Assembly (NCBI GenBank): GCA_018304615.1
Contig: JAGVVV010000011.1
Location: forward strand, 1-58,775
Direction: 5' to 3'
DNA from: Candidatus Aenigmatarchaeota archaeon
Lineage (GTDB): Archaea > Aenigmatarchaeota > Aenigmatarchaeia > CG10238-14 > SCSR01
Length of the DNA stretch: 58,775 nucleotides
The first letter of the stretch is position 1; each line of letters begins with the position of its first letter. A program made the position numbers and the translations under genes. Shown in pieces: positions 18,505 to 27,621 of the stretch. The notes under the pieces are model-generated. The model was not told the DNA's origin and searched no databases. It saw nothing but the letters and a program-made list of their open reading frames with translations.

Positions 18505-19214
18505 TCTTCACTCCTTTCATAAATGTAAAGTTTCTTCATCGCATCGAAAATTGCTGAAATCAAATTGATTCTGGCCGAAGTATTTCCAAAAGTTTTGACC
18601 CAGACATCCTTGATTCCTGCCAGCCTGAATATCTTCTTAGATGAGTTGTCTGCAACAAGGCCGACTCCTTTCGGTGCAGGAAACAACAGAACTCTCACAG
18701 ATCCAGAATGCCCTTCTGTCTTGAATGGAATCGTGTGAGGCTCTCCGCAGCTGCATTCCCAGTGACCACAGCCTCTTTTTATCCTCATAATTTTGGTTTT
18801 CGCTTTTTTTACTGCCTTTTCTATAGAATCTCTTGATTCGACTGCCGATCCTTTTGCAATCCCAACTATCCCGTCTTCGTTCCCCACAACTACAAAAGCA
18901 TTCGTTGTGAATCTCCTACCCGACTTGTGCATGGTCGCAGTTATTTTCACAGGGATTCTTTGGATCCCCCCACCTTTCCCAGCCCTTCCACCTATAAGGA
19001 TCAATTCATTTTTCAAATTCGGAACTAGTTGGTCTACAATCTCAGATTCTTTGATTGGAACTCCAGATTTCAAAATCTCGTCAATGTCAGTTATTTTTTT
19101 CTCGAAAACTTCTCTCCCTAGTCTGGTCTTCGGAACCCATCTTGCCAGAGCCTGTTCTCTTTTGACTCTCTCCATTTCTTCCAAACTTGGTCTGTCTCTG
19201 AAATCTGCCATCAA
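18501..19214 (-). CDS. rps5: Ribosomal protein uS5
   Basis: WVPKTRLGREV...GRRFTTNAFVVVGNEDGIVGIAKGSAVESRDSIEKAV. Confidence 0.97.
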   Translation of the reverse strand: MMADFRDRPSLEEMERVKREQALARWVPKTRLGREVFEKKITDIDEILKSGVPIKESEIVDQLVPNLKNELILIGGRAGKGGGIQRIPVKITATMHKSGRRFTTNAFVVVGNEDGIVGIAKGSAVESRDSIEKAVKKAKTKIMRIKRGCGHWECSCGEPHTIPFKTEGHSGSVRVLLFPAPKGVGLVADNSSKKIFRLAGIKDVWVKTFGNTSARINLISAIFDAMKKLYIYERSEE

Positions 19215-19720
19215 ATCTTCCCCTTGATTTTTTCAAACTCGTCAGGAAGCTGCTTGAACTTTTCCTGATTCTTTGATATGTGAGTTCCTTTTATCCTGTC
19301 TTCAGTCGGGAGTATCTCTTCGTTGATAGGGATATTCAATCCTCCATCAATCGCTCCTTTGACAACAGCATAGATCCTGTTTCCTTTGGTCGAGGCATAA
19401 AGTCCGGAGTCGAGAATTGCTTCTTTGATGCCTTTTTTCCCAGCCTTCTTCGCAACTATCATCCCGGTCAGATAAGAAGCAGGAAGATTGTCTGTAGAAA
19501 ATTTCCATCCCATCTTCTTCAATTCCTTCGAGCTCGCAGACACCAAAGTCTTGTCGCCAATCAACTCAAAATTGATTATTTGTGCTGTTATGTAGTTTGA
19601 ACTTCTCCTCACCACAAGTCTTGGTTTCTTCGAAGAAAGTAATTTCAACCTGTTAGTGTAATCAGTCTTTCCAAGCCTTCTCCTCTTGAACGGCATAGTG
19701 TAGGTTGGCGAGTGTTTCAT
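19211..19720 (-). CDS. rpl18: Ribosomal protein uL18
   Basis: KRRRLGKTDYTNRLKLLSSKKPRLVVRRSSNYITAQIINF. Confidence 0.96.
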   Translation of the reverse strand: MKHSPTYTMPFKRRRLGKTDYTNRLKLLSSKKPRLVVRRSSNYITAQIINFELIGDKTLVSASSKELKKMGWKFSTDNLPASYLTGMIVAKKAGKKGIKEAILDSGLYASTKGNRIYAVVKGAIDGGLNIPINEEILPTEDRIKGTHISKNQEKFKQLPDEFEKIKGKI

Positions 19721-20142
19721 TTTTTCTTCACCAATCCATGTTGCTCAAGGTAAATTCTCATGTGGCTTCTGCTTCTGAAAGTCCCACCTTTCACGAGCAT
19801 GTACAATTTTCTATAAGTTTGATTGTCTATTTCTTTGGAACTTCTCAATTCCTTCAACATCCTTCTCAGCGGCCTGACAGTCGAAATCCATTTCCTCTTT
19901 GCAGTGACTATCGAGTGCTTTCCTCCCTTCCTGCTTCCGCTCCCTTTTTTCTTCTTGCCAGCTTTTCTTGGCATTTTGATTTTTTCCCTCGCGACTTTGA
20001 TATGGCCTTTCATGATAAGTTTTCTGATGTCAGCTTTTGTTATTGCGCTCTCAATATCTTTTGCCTTACTAGGATCTAGCCAAACTTTCGACTCCCCTAC
20101 TTTCAAGATAACAGCTGCCATCCTTTTTTGCAAACTGCTCAT
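19717..20142 (-). CDS. rpl19e: Ribosomal protein eL19
   Basis: MSSLQKRMAAVILKVGESKVWLDPSKAKDIESAITKADIRKLI. Confidence 0.96.
   Translation of the reverse strand: MSSLQKRMAAVILKVGESKVWLDPSKAKDIESAITKADIRKLIMKGHIKVAREKIKMPRKAGKKKKGSGSRKGGKHSIVTAKRKWISTVRPLRRMLKELRSSKEIDNQTYRKLYMLVKGGTFRSRSHMRIYLEQHGLVKKK
20115..20142. repeat. 28-bp direct repeat, copy 1 (eL19 start)
   Basis: ctgccatccttttttgcaaactgctcat; 26/28 identical to 20432-20459. Confidence 0.9.
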
Positions 20143-20459
20143 AAAATCAAATCTCCTCCAATTGTACTATGACAGTCAGGACAACTCAACAGGTAATAAT
20201 CATCTATAGTACCTGCAGATGGTTCGCTACTTATAAAAGTCCTGGACGGCCTTTTCACATTATTACAATATGAACACCAATAGCCCAGTTTATGTCCTTC
20301 AACATCATTCAATTCATACCTTGGATGTTCTGAAGATTTAGGACAATAAAGGCTTATGGAAACTTGATTTATTGCTTCCTTGTCCTGCAAGACAACAACT
20401 ACAGGTTTCACTTGTCCATGCATATCACATTCTGCCATCCTTTTCTGTAAACTGCTCAT
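20139..20459 (-). CDS. Unknown zinc-ribbon-like protein inserted between eL32 and eL19
   Basis: MSSLQKRMAECDMHGQ...YWCSYCNN...LSCPDCHSTIGG; ATGA overlaps with both neighbours. Confidence 0.8.
   Translation of the reverse strand: MSSLQKRMAECDMHGQVKPVVVVLQDKEAINQVSISLYCPKSSEHPRYELNDVEGHKLGYWCSYCNNVKRPSRTFISSEPSAGTIDDYYLLSCPDCHSTIGGDLIL
20432..20459. repeat. 28-bp direct repeat, copy 2 (start of inserted ORF)
   Basis: ctgccatccttttctgtaaactgctcat; two synonymous differences from copy 1. Confidence 0.9.
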
Positions 20460-20794
20460 TTGTTCAACACCCTTATTTTCATTTCATCTGCCTTCTTCAA
20501 AATTAGCAACCTTTTTTTATTCCCTACGGTGTGCGAGATTTTTACAGCTTGCTTTTGCGAATTTATTTTCTCCAGCTGTTTCAAATTCGAAACTAGAATT
20601 TCCTCGAATCCAGATGGGTGCAATCCTCTCAATGATTTTGGTGCGCCCCAGCCTACATTTGGATGGAATCCTTTTCCTTTCTCTTTTCTCCTCAATTTCG
20701 AATGAACCCCTCTGGGTTTTCTCCATTTCATTCCTATCCTCTTGTACGCGTGCGCGGATGACCTCAAAAATTTCGGTTTCTTTCTCGGATTCAT
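20456..20794 (-). CDS. rpl32e: Ribosomal protein eL32
   Basis: KPKFLRSSAHAYKRIGMKWRKPRGVHSKLRRKEKGKGFHPNVGWGAPKSLRGLHPSGF. Confidence 0.97.
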   Translation of the reverse strand: MNPRKKPKFLRSSAHAYKRIGMKWRKPRGVHSKLRRKEKGKGFHPNVGWGAPKSLRGLHPSGFEEILVSNLKQLEKINSQKQAVKISHTVGNKKRLLILKKADEMKIRVLNK

Positions 20795-21331
20795 TTACCC
20801 ACCTTTCTGCGTGATGTATATTCCATCTTGGAAAACCTTCTTGTCAAAACCGACAATCCTTGTTGCCTGCTCTATGTTAGCAGCCGTCTGAGAGACTTCT
20901 TCCAATTCCGTTCCTGTCACAGAAACCTCCTGCCCTTCAATCTTGACTTGGGTCTCTCCAATAATCTTCGCAATTCTTGAAGTCCTCTCGCCCAAAAAAT
21001 TCTGTATCATCACCTTGTCCTTTTCCACTTTCACTGTTATCGGGAAATGAGAATAAATGACTTTCAACTTGTAGACGAACCCTTTCGTCACTCCGTCAAT
21101 CATGTTCTGGACATGTGCAATGGAAGTTCCTATCTTCGCTTTCACTTTTCTCTCTTCATTTTCTGAAGAGATCTTCAGTTTGTTTTCTGTTTTCTCAACA
21201 TTCGTCCCTTTCTCGAGCTCCAATGTCTTTTGCTGGCTGCCCTTCGGGCCGGAAACCATGACTGTATACTTAGAAATCTCGACATCAACACCCTCTGGAA
21301 TCACAAGTTCTTGGAAGTACATAAGAATCAC
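20795..21331 (-). CDS. rpl6: Ribosomal protein uL6
   Basis: IPEGVDVEISKYTVMVSGPKGSQQKTLE...GIYITQKGG. Confidence 0.95.
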   Translation of the reverse strand: MILMYFQELVIPEGVDVEISKYTVMVSGPKGSQQKTLELEKGTNVEKTENKLKISSENEERKVKAKIGTSIAHVQNMIDGVTKGFVYKLKVIYSHFPITVKVEKDKVMIQNFLGERTSRIAKIIGETQVKIEGQEVSVTGTELEEVSQTAANIEQATRIVGFDKKVFQDGIYITQKGG

Positions 21332-21718
21332 TCAGTATACAAACGCAACAAGTTTTCCTCCGGTGTGCATTTCCTTCGCTTTCTTGTGGTCTATAATTCC
21401 CTTCGGGGTTGTAAGAATCAGTAAACCGAATTCTCTTGCAGGGAGAAACCTCTTCTCCCACTTCTCGAATTCGTCCACCCGTGTGGAATATCTGGGTTTC
21501 ACGACATTCGTGTTGATTATCTTGCCTTTTAGCTCGATTTTGAACTTACCAGACCTTCCATCATCCACGAACTCAAAAGGACCAATGTACCCGTTATTCT
21601 GGAGTAGTGTGAGTACCTCTCTGATCTCCTTAGAGGCACGAGTAACGCATTCCCTCTTCCCTACCTTCTCGGCATTTTTGATGACTGCAAGTGCATCAGC
21701 GAGCGTATCCTGTAGCAT
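21332..21718 (-). CDS. rps8: Ribosomal protein uS8
   Basis: DTLADALAVIKNAEKVGKRECVTRASKEIREVLTLLQNNGYIG; LLILTTPKGIIDHKKA. Confidence 0.96.
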   Translation of the reverse strand: MLQDTLADALAVIKNAEKVGKRECVTRASKEIREVLTLLQNNGYIGPFEFVDDGRSGKFKIELKGKIINTNVVKPRYSTRVDEFEKWEKRFLPAREFGLLILTTPKGIIDHKKAKEMHTGGKLVAFVY

Positions 21719-21794
21719 TTCGACACCTAATAGTAAAGGATTATTTTGATTTAAAAAGCTTAAAAGGATTCACTTTTTGTTTTTTGAAAAATGG

Positions 21795-21866
21795 TGCGGC
21801 CGCCGGGATTCGAACCCGGGTCACAAGCTTGGAAGGCTCGCATCTTAACCACTGGACTACGGCCGC
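21795..21866 (-). tRNA. tRNA-Gly(TCC)
   Basis: GCGGCCG/CGGCCGC acceptor, anticodon loop CTTCCAA, T-arm CCGGG-TTCGAAT-CCCGG; no intron. Confidence 0.95.
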
Positions 21867-21902
21867 TTACCCTTTTAATAGTTTAGTGCAAGTATAAAAA
21901 AT

Positions 21903-22574
21903 ATGCCAAGTCGAAGACGACCAGATTATAGATTGAGGGCTCTAGCTTCAGATGTCAATGACACAGTGGTAAAAGTACCATTTCTACTGAGAGTTTATAC
22001 TAAATTTGGAGGTAGCGCATATCTTGAAGCTGAGAGAGCATATAGGAAAAGCGGTAAAAACAAAAGCGATATGATAACCTTTGGCTATCGTATTGTAGAT
22101 TCCATGAAGGGTACTTCATTGAACCGCATAGAAGGATATGTTTCTAGAAACATTGAAAAGGGTCTAATTCCTGGTTCCAGGGAAGCTCTTGCAAAACTTA
22201 AAGATAAAGTGACACTTGCATTGATAACAAACCAGATACCGCCAATCGCCAAACCAATTGCAGAAGCTCTTGGTATTGATCATGTATATTCTAGCACTTC
22301 CGTTGAAAAAGATGGAAAACTTACCGGTTCTTGGATGCCATTGAACAAGTGTTTAGCTGCATCGTCATTTGCAGAATCCTTAGGAATTTCACTTGACGAA
22401 ATAGGATATCTTTCCGACGAGACTGAATTAAGAGGACATGTAGGATTCAATTTTTTGATTAATGCCGAACCTCACGAAGATAAAAAAGTGGACGGCAAGA
22501 CCGTATTTTCGGTAAAAGATTTTTCTGAACTTTTGGATGTTGTGAATACGCTAGTGCCAGAAAATCATAATTGA
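21903..22574 (+). CDS. HAD-like hydrolase with altered motif I
   Basis: LASDVNDTVV instead of DxDxT; LALITN motif II; GYLSDETELRG motif IV region. Confidence 0.65.
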   Translation: MPSRRRPDYRLRALASDVNDTVVKVPFLLRVYTKFGGSAYLEAERAYRKSGKNKSDMITFGYRIVDSMKGTSLNRIEGYVSRNIEKGLIPGSREALAKLKDKVTLALITNQIPPIAKPIAEALGIDHVYSSTSVEKDGKLTGSWMPLNKCLAASSFAESLGISLDEIGYLSDETELRGHVGFNFLINAEPHEDKKVDGKTVFSVKDFSELLDVVNTLVPENHN

Positions 22575-22807
22575 GAAGACTTATGAATTTGATTGTTCTA
22601 AATGAAATAATGAAATTTGAACATGAATTGCCAGACATCAGACCAGGGCAAGATGCCAGGGCACACAACCCTTACAAACATTCGCCAGGAAATGAATCTG
22701 TCATTGATCCTCAATACGGAACATTGGTTTTTAGAACAGAATATACTTTGATTAATGAGTTGGAATGCCCTCCTCAATATAAGCATTCACCTTTTGTAAT
22801 AGCTTAG
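22571..22807 (+). CDS. Small hypothetical protein
   Basis: 78-aa ORF immediately after the HAD-like gene; weak support. Confidence 0.35.
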   Translation: MRRLMNLIVLNEIMKFEHELPDIRPGQDARAHNPYKHSPGNESVIDPQYGTLVFRTEYTLINELECPPQYKHSPFVIA

Positions 22808-22840
22808 ACCACAGAATCTTCCGACTCTTTCTTCAAGAAT

Positions 22841-23032
22841 ATGGATTTTTATGCAGAAGCTGGTCAACACGAAACTATTCATCATGACGAACGTGTGAAA
22901 TCTATCGGTCATCATGACCTTGAGGAGCATGCCACTAGAATGTTGGACCGTGAGCTACGAGATATGGGATATGATCGTCGTTCTGTTTCTTACACATCAG
23001 TCAGGAGAATTACCCCTAATTATATCATCTAG
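22841..23032 (+). CDS. Small His-rich hypothetical protein
   Basis: MDFYAEAGQHETIHHDERVKSIGHHDLEEHATRM. Confidence 0.4.
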   Translation: MDFYAEAGQHETIHHDERVKSIGHHDLEEHATRMLDRELRDMGYDRRSVSYTSVRRITPNYII

Positions 23033-23565
23033 GCCTTCTCAATCTCCCTTTTGATGAAACTTACTTCCTTCTTGCTCCTTCTTTTAACCTTCGGTTTTGG
23101 CAGTTCAGACTTTTCTTCCCGTGGAAATTCAGGTTCTCCTGCAGGAACGTTTGCAGATATAGAATCTCTCAGCTTGTTCATCTCCTCCTCGCTTTCATAC
23201 TTTAGGTGCCTCCAGCTGCCTATCTGAAGATCGTCTCCTGTGAATCGAGGTATCACGTGCAGATGCAGGTGAGGGATTGCTTGTCCAGCCGCTTTGCTAT
23301 TATTCAGGACGATGTTGAACCCTTCTGCTTTTGTTCCCCTCAGAACGCCTTCTGCAATCCTCTTTACAGCAGCCATGAAAGGTTTGAGCTCATGTTCAGG
23401 AATCTCCACCAAGTCCGAGAAATGATTTTTTGGGATGACCAGCACATGACCCTTGTTTGAAGGATTGATGTCTAGAAAAGCCAGGACATTCGAATCTTGA
23501 TAAACAACTTTTGCTGGAATCTTGCCAAGTCCTATCTGGCAGAATACACAGTCCTTGACTTCCAT
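23029..23565 (-). CDS. HIT-family protein
   Basis: CVFCQIGLGKIPAKVVYQD...GQAIPHLHLHVIPRF. Confidence 0.93.
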   Translation of the reverse strand: MEVKDCVFCQIGLGKIPAKVVYQDSNVLAFLDINPSNKGHVLVIPKNHFSDLVEIPEHELKPFMAAVKRIAEGVLRGTKAEGFNIVLNNSKAAGQAIPHLHLHVIPRFTGDDLQIGSWRHLKYESEEEMNKLRDSISANVPAGEPEFPREEKSELPKPKVKRRSKKEVSFIKREIEKA

Positions 23566-23690
23566 AGCATTAATTTAAAGTCGGAGAATTTAATACTGTC
23601 TCTGAGATACTTTTTTAAACCGAAGAATGTCAAGGATTTAAAGCTTTTTATCTGTTTGCACCATAAATAATATTTCAACAAGGTGTCGGA

Positions 23691-24665
23691 ATGGTAAAGG
23701 ATTATCATCCTGGTAGAGGATCACATGCATTTTGGCCTAAAAAGAGAGCAAAGAGGATTTACCCAGTCGTATCTGCATATCCCGAATCCGAAAAGGCGAA
23801 GATAATGGGTTTCGCAGGATACAAGACCGCGATGACCCATGCGATTCTTGTTGACAACAGAAAAACTTCCCTGACTTCCGGCCAAGAAATCTCAGTCCCT
23901 GTTACAATTTTGGAATGCCCTCCGATAAAAATCGTCGGATTCCGTGCCTACAAGAACACTACAGCTGGTTTGAAGATTTTGGGTGAAGTTTGGTCGAAAG
24001 ATCTGCCTAAAGACTTGGAAAGAAAAGTGAAAATCAAAACAGTCAAGACAGAAGAGCAGATGAAAAAGATTGAACCAGAAATAAACAAGATAGAAAAACT
24101 GAGAGCGATTGCTGTAACTCAACCAAGACTTTCAGGGTTCGGAAAGAAAACCCCGGAAATTTTCGAGATTGAGATTGGCGGAAAAGATCCGAAAGAAAAA
24201 TTCGATTTTGCAAAAAATATTCTTGGAAAAGAGATCAAGGCAGCAGAAATTTTCAAGGAAGGGGAGTTTGTTGATGTCAGTTCTGTTTCTAAAGGAAAGG
24301 GGACAGCAGGTGTGGTACAGAGATTCGGAATCAGAATCCAGGACAGGCATGCGAGAAAGAAGTTGAGGCACATAGGAACACTCGGACCTCAGACACCAAG
24401 AAAAGTCAGACACACTGTTCCACAAGCAGGCCAGTTGGGTTTTCAGACGAGGACAGAATTGAACAAGAGAGTGATAAAAATTGGAGATGACGGGAAGAAA
24501 ATCACACCTTCATCCGGTTTCCACAAGTACGGAGTCATCAAAAGCGATTACATAGTTTTGGAAGGGTCGGTTCCAGGACCGAAGAAGAGACTCATAAGGT
24601 TGAGGCCGACAATAAGAACAGGCAAAGTGAAGTTCCTTGTTCCGGAATTGAAGGAGATTGTCTGA
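23691..24665 (+). CDS. rpl3: Ribosomal protein uL3
   Basis: GSHAFWPKKRAKRIYP...; VVQRFGIRIQDRHARKKLRHIGTLGPQTPRKVRHTVPQAGQLGFQTRTELNKRV. Confidence 0.97.
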   Translation: MVKDYHPGRGSHAFWPKKRAKRIYPVVSAYPESEKAKIMGFAGYKTAMTHAILVDNRKTSLTSGQEISVPVTILECPPIKIVGFRAYKNTTAGLKILGEVWSKDLPKDLERKVKIKTVKTEEQMKKIEPEINKIEKLRAIAVTQPRLSGFGKKTPEIFEIEIGGKDPKEKFDFAKNILGKEIKAAEIFKEGEFVDVSSVSKGKGTAGVVQRFGIRIQDRHARKKLRHIGTLGPQTPRKVRHTVPQAGQLGFQTRTELNKRVIKIGDDGKKITPSSGFHKYGVIKSDYIVLEGSVPGPKKRLIRLRPTIRTGKVKFLVPELKEIV

Positions 24666-24666
24666 T

Positions 24667-25461
24667 ATGAAAGTCGATGTTTTTGATTTGAGCGGGAAAT
24701 CAGTTGAGAAGATAGAATTGCCGAAAGTTTTTTCAAATGAAGTGAGAGAAGACTTGATCAGAAGAGCAGTTCTTGCTTCACTTAGCAAACGAAGACAGCC
24801 TTACGGGACAGATCCGGAAGCAGGTCAGAGATCCGCAGCTGGTTATCATGGATACAGAAGGCACAGGTACACGATGATGAACAAGGAGCTGGCGAGGATG
24901 CCGAGAATTCACGGAAAATCAGTTCCATTTTTGTTATGGAGGCCGAGAATCGTTCCTCAGGCAGTGAAAGGAAGACAGGCTCATCCACCGAAGGTAGAGA
25001 AGATTTGGGATTTGAAGATAAACGACAAAGAAAGGAAGAAAGCAATCAGATCTGCCATCGCTGCAACCGCTGTCAAAGAAATAGTTGCAAAGAGAGGCCA
25101 TCATTTTTCCGGAGAATTGCCCATTGTCGTCGAAGACAAGATCCAAGGGCTGAAGAAATCTAAGGACGTGGTTAACTTTCTTGTGAAAGTTGGTTTGGTG
25201 AAAGAACTTGAGAGAATAAAGCAGAGAAAGATCAGACCTGGGAAGGGCGGAATGAGAGGAAGGAAGTACAAGAAGAAGACCGGGCCGTTGATTGTCGTAG
25301 CAGAAGACAAGGGGATTTCCAAGGCTGTAAAGAATCTTTCTGGAATTCACACATGCAGAGTAGACAATTTGTCCGCATCGTATCTCGCTCCAGGAACCCA
25401 TCCTGGAAGATTGACAATTTTCACAAAGTCCGCGATTGAAAAGCTGAGGAAAGGTGAGTGA
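24667..25461 (+). CDS. rpl4: Ribosomal protein uL4
   Basis: RQPYGTDPEAGQRSAAGYHGYRRHRYTMMNKELARMPRIHG. Confidence 0.96.
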   Translation: MKVDVFDLSGKSVEKIELPKVFSNEVREDLIRRAVLASLSKRRQPYGTDPEAGQRSAAGYHGYRRHRYTMMNKELARMPRIHGKSVPFLLWRPRIVPQAVKGRQAHPPKVEKIWDLKINDKERKKAIRSAIAATAVKEIVAKRGHHFSGELPIVVEDKIQGLKKSKDVVNFLVKVGLVKELERIKQRKIRPGKGGMRGRKYKKKTGPLIVVAEDKGISKAVKNLSGIHTCRVDNLSASYLAPGTHPGRLTIFTKSAIEKLRKGE

Positions 25462-25462
25462 G

Positions 25463-25723
25463 ATGGACCCGTGGAAAATTCTAAAATACCCTTATCTCAC
25501 TGAACGATCGATTTCTCTTGTAGAGAACGAGAACAAGATTGTTTTTGTCGTTGAGAGAAAGGCGAACAAACAGCAAATCAGAGAAGCGTTCGAGAAAGTA
25601 TTTCAGGTGAAAGTGGACAAGGTGAACACAGAAACTCTCTTGAGTGGAGAGAAGAAAGCATTTATCAAGTTGAAACCTGAATTCAAGGCAGGAGACGTGG
25701 CTGTCAAGTTAGGGATAATATGA
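25463..25723 (+). CDS. rpl23: Ribosomal protein uL23
   Basis: ILKYPYLTERSISLVENENKIVFVVERKANKQQIREAFEKVFQVKVDKVNT. Confidence 0.96.
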   Translation: MDPWKILKYPYLTERSISLVENENKIVFVVERKANKQQIREAFEKVFQVKVDKVNTETLLSGEKKAFIKLKPEFKAGDVAVKLGII

Positions 25724-25735
25724 ATGGTGTGAAAA

Positions 25736-26437
25736 ATGGGTAAAAGAATAATTCCAAGAGCAAGAGGAAAAGGAGGACCTAGATATGTCTCTCCAAGCCA
25801 CAGATTCTTGGGTAGTGTAGGCTATTATTCTGCACCAGGAAAAGGGAATGTAGTTGACATAGTTCATGATCCAGGAAGATCTGCACCGGTCGCGATAATC
25901 AAGTTCGAGGACGGGAAAGAAATCCTTCATGTCGCTCCAGAGGGAATTAGCCAAGGTCAATGGATTACATACGAAGGCGAGCCTATAACTGGAAATGTTC
26001 TTTCATTATCAAAGATCCCAGAGGGAACAAAGATTTTTGGAGTCGAGACTTCCCCTGGCAGCGGGCCGAAAATCTGCAGGAGCAGCGGAGTCTTTGCGAC
26101 TGTTGTGAGCAGAATCGGAGAAAAAGTAACTGTTTTATTTTCATCCGGAAAGTCAAAAATTTTCGACGGAAGATGCAGAGCCACGATTGGAATTCCTGCA
26201 GCAGGCGGAAGAGTCGATAAGCCATGGGTCAAAGGAAGCAAGCACGGGTTCCAGATGTGGTCAAGAGGAAAAATATTCCCAAGGTCAAAGGGTGTTGCAA
26301 TGACACCGGCAGACCACCCATACGGTGGAAGAAGCAAGAGGCCGAGACCTTCCAGAAGCGTCAGCAGGGATGCTCCGCCAGGTGCAAAGGTGGGGTCTAT
26401 CTCATCTAGAAGAACAGGAAAAAGGAAGGGAAGATAA
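25736..26437 (+). CDS. rpl2: Ribosomal protein uL2
   Basis: GKRIIPRARGKGGPRYVSPSHRF...; GVAMTPADHPYGGRSKRPRPSRSVSRDAPPG. Confidence 0.97.
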   Translation: MGKRIIPRARGKGGPRYVSPSHRFLGSVGYYSAPGKGNVVDIVHDPGRSAPVAIIKFEDGKEILHVAPEGISQGQWITYEGEPITGNVLSLSKIPEGTKIFGVETSPGSGPKICRSSGVFATVVSRIGEKVTVLFSSGKSKIFDGRCRATIGIPAAGGRVDKPWVKGSKHGFQMWSRGKIFPRSKGVAMTPADHPYGGRSKRPRPSRSVSRDAPPGAKVGSISSRRTGKRKGR

Positions 26438-26881
26438 ATGGTCGGATTTAATTCGGATATTGATGTCAGGTATGTTGGTCCTATTGAGAACTTGGATACA
26501 TTAGCAGAGACATTTTTACCAATCATCACGGGACCATTTCCAGAACTTGCTGGTTCTAGCGGCAGAGGTTTGATGTCTTATTTGCGACAAAATCCTTGCT
26601 ACGGTTTGAACGAATTAACCTTTTTGCACGGAGTCAAAACTTATGTCCAGTCGAGTAAAATCAGTAACAAGATCGAGATTCTGGCTTCGGTTGAGTTCCT
26701 TGAAGATGGAGTAAAAGCAAACATGGAAACATATGGTACAAATAAAAATGACACTTCGCATGTACAAAGAGTTTTTGAAAGAAAAATTATCAGTGGTGCT
26801 ATGATAGATCCTGAAATTGTGCAAGGTTCAGGAATAAGAAGAAACAAAATGACGTACAATTGGGGAGAGAAGTATGCCTAA
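26438..26881 (+). CDS. Unknown 147-aa protein inserted between uL2 and uS19
   Basis: Starts directly after the uL2 stop, ends 8 nt into uS19; no recognised motif. Confidence 0.75.
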   Translation: MVGFNSDIDVRYVGPIENLDTLAETFLPIITGPFPELAGSSGRGLMSYLRQNPCYGLNELTFLHGVKTYVQSSKISNKIEILASVEFLEDGVKANMETYGTNKNDTSHVQRVFERKIISGAMIDPEIVQGSGIRRNKMTYNWGEKYA

Positions 26882-27257
26882 AATATTCACATACAGAGGA
26901 AAATCGGTCGAACAGCTCAAGCAGATGAGCATTGAAGAATTCTCCAGACTGCTCACTTCAAGAGACAGGCGCGCAATCAAGAGAGGATTGACCCTTCCTC
27001 AGAAAAAACTTTTGGAGGACATCAAGAAAAATCCAAGCGACTTCCACAAGACCCACGTGAGAGAGATGATAATTTTACCGCAGATGATTGGTTCTAAGAT
27101 CGGAGTCTACACAGGGAAGGATTGGGTGCAGCTGAACGTCACAGCCGACATGATGGGATTCAGGTTAGGGGACTTTGCTCCTGTGAACAAGAGAGTCAAG
27201 CACTCATCACCAGGTGTTGGGGCAACAAGAGGAAGCAAGCACATTCCGTTGAAGTGA
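26874..27257 (+). CDS. rps19: Ribosomal protein uS19
   Basis: KTHVREMIILPQMIGSKIGVYTGKDWVQLNVTADMMGFRLGDFAPVNKRVKHSSPGVGATRGSKHIPLK. Confidence 0.97.
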   Translation: MPKIFTYRGKSVEQLKQMSIEEFSRLLTSRDRRAIKRGLTLPQKKLLEDIKKNPSDFHKTHVREMIILPQMIGSKIGVYTGKDWVQLNVTADMMGFRLGDFAPVNKRVKHSSPGVGATRGSKHIPLK

Positions 27258-27261
27258 TGAC

Positions 27262-27621
27262 ATGAAGATTGCCTCAGCCAAAGTCAACGAAGCGCGAGTC
27301 TCGATGAAACATTCCATGATTCTTTGCAGGGAAATCAAGGGGAAGAGACTTGAGAAAGCCAAGAAATTGCTGGAAGATCTTGTAGAAGGAAAGAGAAGTT
27401 TAGACAGAAAATACTACACAAGGACAGCAAAAATAATTTTGTCGATTTTGAAATCTGCAGAGTCGAATGCGAAACAGAAAAACTACAATCCAGAAAAACT
27501 TTTTGTCAAAAGAGCACATGTCAACCAATCGAGACCTTTCAGGAGACCGAGGAGCAAGCACAGGTTGAGGGGTCAAACACTTAAATCCGCGCATGTTCTG
27601 ATTGAGGTAGAGGAAAGATAA
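27262..27621 (+). CDS. rpl22: Ribosomal protein uL22
   Basis: EARVSMKHSMILCREIKGKRLEKAKKLLEDLVEGKRSL...RPFRRPRSKHRLRGQTLKSAHVLIEV. Confidence 0.96.
   Translation: MKIASAKVNEARVSMKHSMILCREIKGKRLEKAKKLLEDLVEGKRSLDRKYYTRTAKIILSILKSAESNAKQKNYNPEKLFVKRAHVNQSRPFRRPRSKHRLRGQTLKSAHVLIEVEER

Noticed and set aside
21691-21897. 68-aa ORF containing GAAAGIRTRVTSLEGSHLNHWTTAAY
   Set aside because: Translation of tRNA-Gly(TCC), a well-known false ORF.
24119-25401. Several 60-155-aa ORFs opposite uL3/uL4
   Set aside because: Frame shadows of highly expressed r-protein genes.
25957-26529. 190-aa minus-strand ORF
   Set aside because: Antisense to uL2; uL2 identity is certain.
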